64,000 bases of DNA from Cohnella abietis (GTDB lineage Bacteria; Bacillota; Bacilli; Paenibacillales; Paenibacillaceae): contig NZ_AP019400.1 of assembly GCF_004295585.1 (NCBI RefSeq), forward strand, positions 1,889,501 to 1,953,500, written 5' to 3'. Below the pieces are notes generated by a model. That model searched no databases. It was not told the DNA's origin and saw only the letters and a list, made by a program, of their open reading frames with translations. The position numbers and the translations under genes were made by a program. This document shows, piece by piece, positions 62,483-64,000 of the stretch. Every line of letters starts with the position of its first letter. Position 1 is the first letter of the stretch.

Positions 62483-63481
62483 ATGCAATCATCGACCATG
62501 CATAGAATGCTATGGGGAATTGTTGTCGTCATTATCGGAGTCGTCTTCTTATTGAACCAAACAGGACTAGTAAGTATTAACATTGGACAATTGATGTCGA
62601 CTTTCTGGCCGGTCTTACTAATTGTGTTCGGGTTTCAAGGGCTAGTTCAGCAGCGTGGAAACGCTTATTTGTGGAATTTACTAACGGTTATTATCGGATT
62701 TTTGTTTTTGGGGCGGAATATGGGATGGATGGATTGGAGCTTCTCCGATATGTTCCGGTTTATTGGTCCGATTGCCATCATTATTTGGGGCTTTAACATG
62801 ATTTTTTGTGGTAATCGTCGTAAGAATAAGCGGCGTGATGAGGAGAGCAAGGAGCAGTGGAGCCACTTCACACCCCCTACTTCTTCTGCACCTCCAGGAC
62901 CTCCTCCAGCACCTCCTGCTTGGGATGAATTTGACCGGAGGGAATCAGGAGAATTTAGCCAACAGCCTAAGCAGTCTTATTCAGAGCAATCTTCGTCCAC
63001 TAGTGAAGGGCAGTCGAATCCCAAGAAGGCTTCCTTCTATGGATGGGAGCAGAGGCATGAGCATCGAGACTGGTGGAAGGCCAACGATTGGCATAACCCG
63101 AATCGGGTGAACCATAGTCGGTTTATCGGGGATGTGCATCTTGGCAATGATTATTGGGAGCTTAAACCAATGAGCATTTCACATTTTATAGGCGACACAA
63201 CTCTTGATTTAACTAAAGCGCAAATTCCGATTGGCGAAACAAGGGTATATGTTTCCTCATTTATTGGGGATGTGAAGGTATATGTTCCTAATGATCATAG
63301 CGTAGGGCTGCAGATTGTATCTAGCTGCTTGATCGGAGATGTTAAAGTGCTAGATCAAAAGCGCGGAGGTTTTTTTAACCAAATGTCAGTGGAAACACCA
63401 AGATATGCAGATACCGATAAACGCGTAGTGCTTATCGTCAGCAGCTTTATTGGCGATGTACGCGTGACGAAGGTAGGCTAA
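62483..63481 (+). CDS. liaF: LiaF-like membrane protein
   Basis: A 332-residue protein. Its N-terminal ~115 residues form about four membrane helices (LWGIVVVIIGVVFLLNQTG; FWPVLLIVFGFQGLV). A Pro/Ser/Gln-rich linker follows. The C-terminal domain is a beta-helix-like cell-wall-active-antibiotic-response domain with FIGDV recurring about every 25-30 residues (FIGDVHLGN, FIGDTTLD, FIGDVKVY, LIGDVKVL, FIGDVRVT). LiaF inhibits the LiaS-LiaR envelope-stress system in Bacillus. It is directly followed by the liaS-like gene, 3 bp apart. Confidence 0.88.
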   Translation: MQSSTMHRMLWGIVVVIIGVVFLLNQTGLVSINIGQLMSTFWPVLLIVFGFQGLVQQRGNAYLWNLLTVIIGFLFLGRNMGWMDWSFSDMFRFIGPIAIIIWGFNMIFCGNRRKNKRRDEESKEQWSHFTPPTSSAPPGPPPAPPAWDEFDRRESGEFSQQPKQSYSEQSSSTSEGQSNPKKASFYGWEQRHEHRDWWKANDWHNPNRVNHSRFIGDVHLGNDYWELKPMSISHFIGDTTLDLTKAQIPIGETRVYVSSFIGDVKVYVPNDHSVGLQIVSSCLIGDVKVLDQKRGGFFNQMSVETPRYADTDKRVVLIVSSFIGDVRVTKVG

Positions 63482-63484
63482 GCG

Positions 63485-64000
63485 ATGTTGAAAACGGTCC
63501 GTACTAGTAAATGGGCTTCATCTATCTATGCAGGATTGACAGCATTTGCTTTGATGGTGCTGCTGTACTATTGCTGGGTTAACCAAACTGATAATCCTCC
63601 TTCAATTAGAACTTGGCTGGGCTGGACCAGTATAATCGCGCTTGGACAGATGGCTATTTCTTATGGTTTTGCTCAAAGCACACAACGGAAGCTTGATCAA
63701 ATGCAGCTTGTCATGAAACAAGCTTCTGCAGGGCATTGGGATTTACGCTTACCAGAGGTTGAAGGAGATGCCTTCACTGGGGCGAATCGAGAGCTAAATC
63801 ATTTGCTTAAACAGCTAGAATCCAAGCTCAAGCTTCTCCAGCAGCTAGGCGAAAGAGAGGCGCTGGTAGAAGCATCCTCTCAGGAAGCTGCTGTGCTTGA
63901 GGAAAGAAGACGGCTTGCCAGGGATTTGCATGACACAGTTAGCCAGCAATTGTTTGCCTTACACATGTCGGCCTCTGCCTTGCCAAAGCTGTTGGAGCGA
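63485..64000 (+). CDS. liaS: LiaS-like sensor histidine kinase, partial (runs off the window)
   Basis: 172 codons are present and the frame stays open to the window end. Two membrane helices (about residues 13-31 and 44-62) with a short outside loop are followed by a HAMP-like linker and the HisKA_3 box RRLARDLHDTVSQQLFALHM with the phospho-accepting His. The ATPase domain lies beyond the window. Its place after liaF supports LiaS; a liaR-like regulator is expected next. Confidence 0.88.
   Translation, partial: MLKTVRTSKWASSIYAGLTAFALMVLLYYCWVNQTDNPPSIRTWLGWTSIIALGQMAISYGFAQSTQRKLDQMQLVMKQASAGHWDLRLPEVEGDAFTGANRELNHLLKQLESKLKLLQQLGEREALVEASSQEAAVLEERRRLARDLHDTVSQQLFALHMSASALPKLLER

Overview
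The window looks like chromosomal DNA from an endospore-forming member of the Bacillota, most likely Paenibacillaceae (Paenibacillus or Cohnella type). The grounds are moderate GC, T-box and SAM-I leaders, a gamma-type SASP gene, CotF-like coat proteins, a Spo0E-type phosphatase, YtxC next to thrS, and the Bacillus-type order pheS-pheT-zapA-mutS2. No prophage and no complete insertion sequence is visible. There is one truncated IS3-type fragment and one decayed cysK remnant.

Layout. 1-790 is a 51-bp tandem array. 841-7165 (minus strand) holds metE behind a cobalamin riboswitch, then nrdB and nrdA behind twin NrdR boxes. 7247-11519 is a copper-handling group (YcnJ-like CopC-CopD protein and YcnI) enclosing a NarL-type two-component pair. 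11548-15566 is a Phe T-box with pheS-pheT. 15625-19272 is a giant zapA whose product carries an N-terminal ZapA domain followed by more than 1,100 residues of coiled coil, largely exact 11-residue repeats. 19438-24354 has a CuA-type lipoprotein, a YvlD-like membrane protein, mutS2 and a small DUF350/zinc-ribbon group ending in a cysK fossil. 25052-32698 carries spore coat genes, an alaR-alaT pair, a Spo0E phosphatase, cobU-pduO, an rlu gene, an ArsC/Spx-like gene, an aminotransferase and a 5'-3' exonuclease.

33557-42954 is a nine-gene operon combining an SsuABC-type importer with five FMN/FAD-dependent monooxygenase-type proteins: one acyl-CoA-dehydrogenase-like, two NtaA/DszA-like paralogues, one HpaB-like, and SsuD. 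It probably imports and desulfurises organosulfur compounds. 43222-48971 holds uxaC, a secreted phosphodiester glycosidase, DUF3905 and DUF3055 proteins, an HRDC protein and corA. 49264-52944 is the SAM-I-controlled metA-metI-patB operon. 53006-58859 holds mqnC, a diguanylate cyclase, ytxC and T-box-controlled thrS. 59382-64000 has a sigma factor, an sspE-like SASP gene, a cytosolic methyl-accepting protein with a C-terminal cache-like domain, a second 51/52-bp tandem array, and liaF with the start of liaS, which runs off the window.

How the genes work together. Sulfur and methionine metabolism recurs. Cobalamin should switch off metE, SAM should switch off metA-metI-patB, and the ssu-type operon would supply sulfite to the same pathway. 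The most unusual item is the giant ZapA-hendecad protein. The other points worth following are the monooxygenase-rich sulfonate operon, the inverted-architecture chemoreceptor, and the families of tandem and dispersed noncoding repeats.
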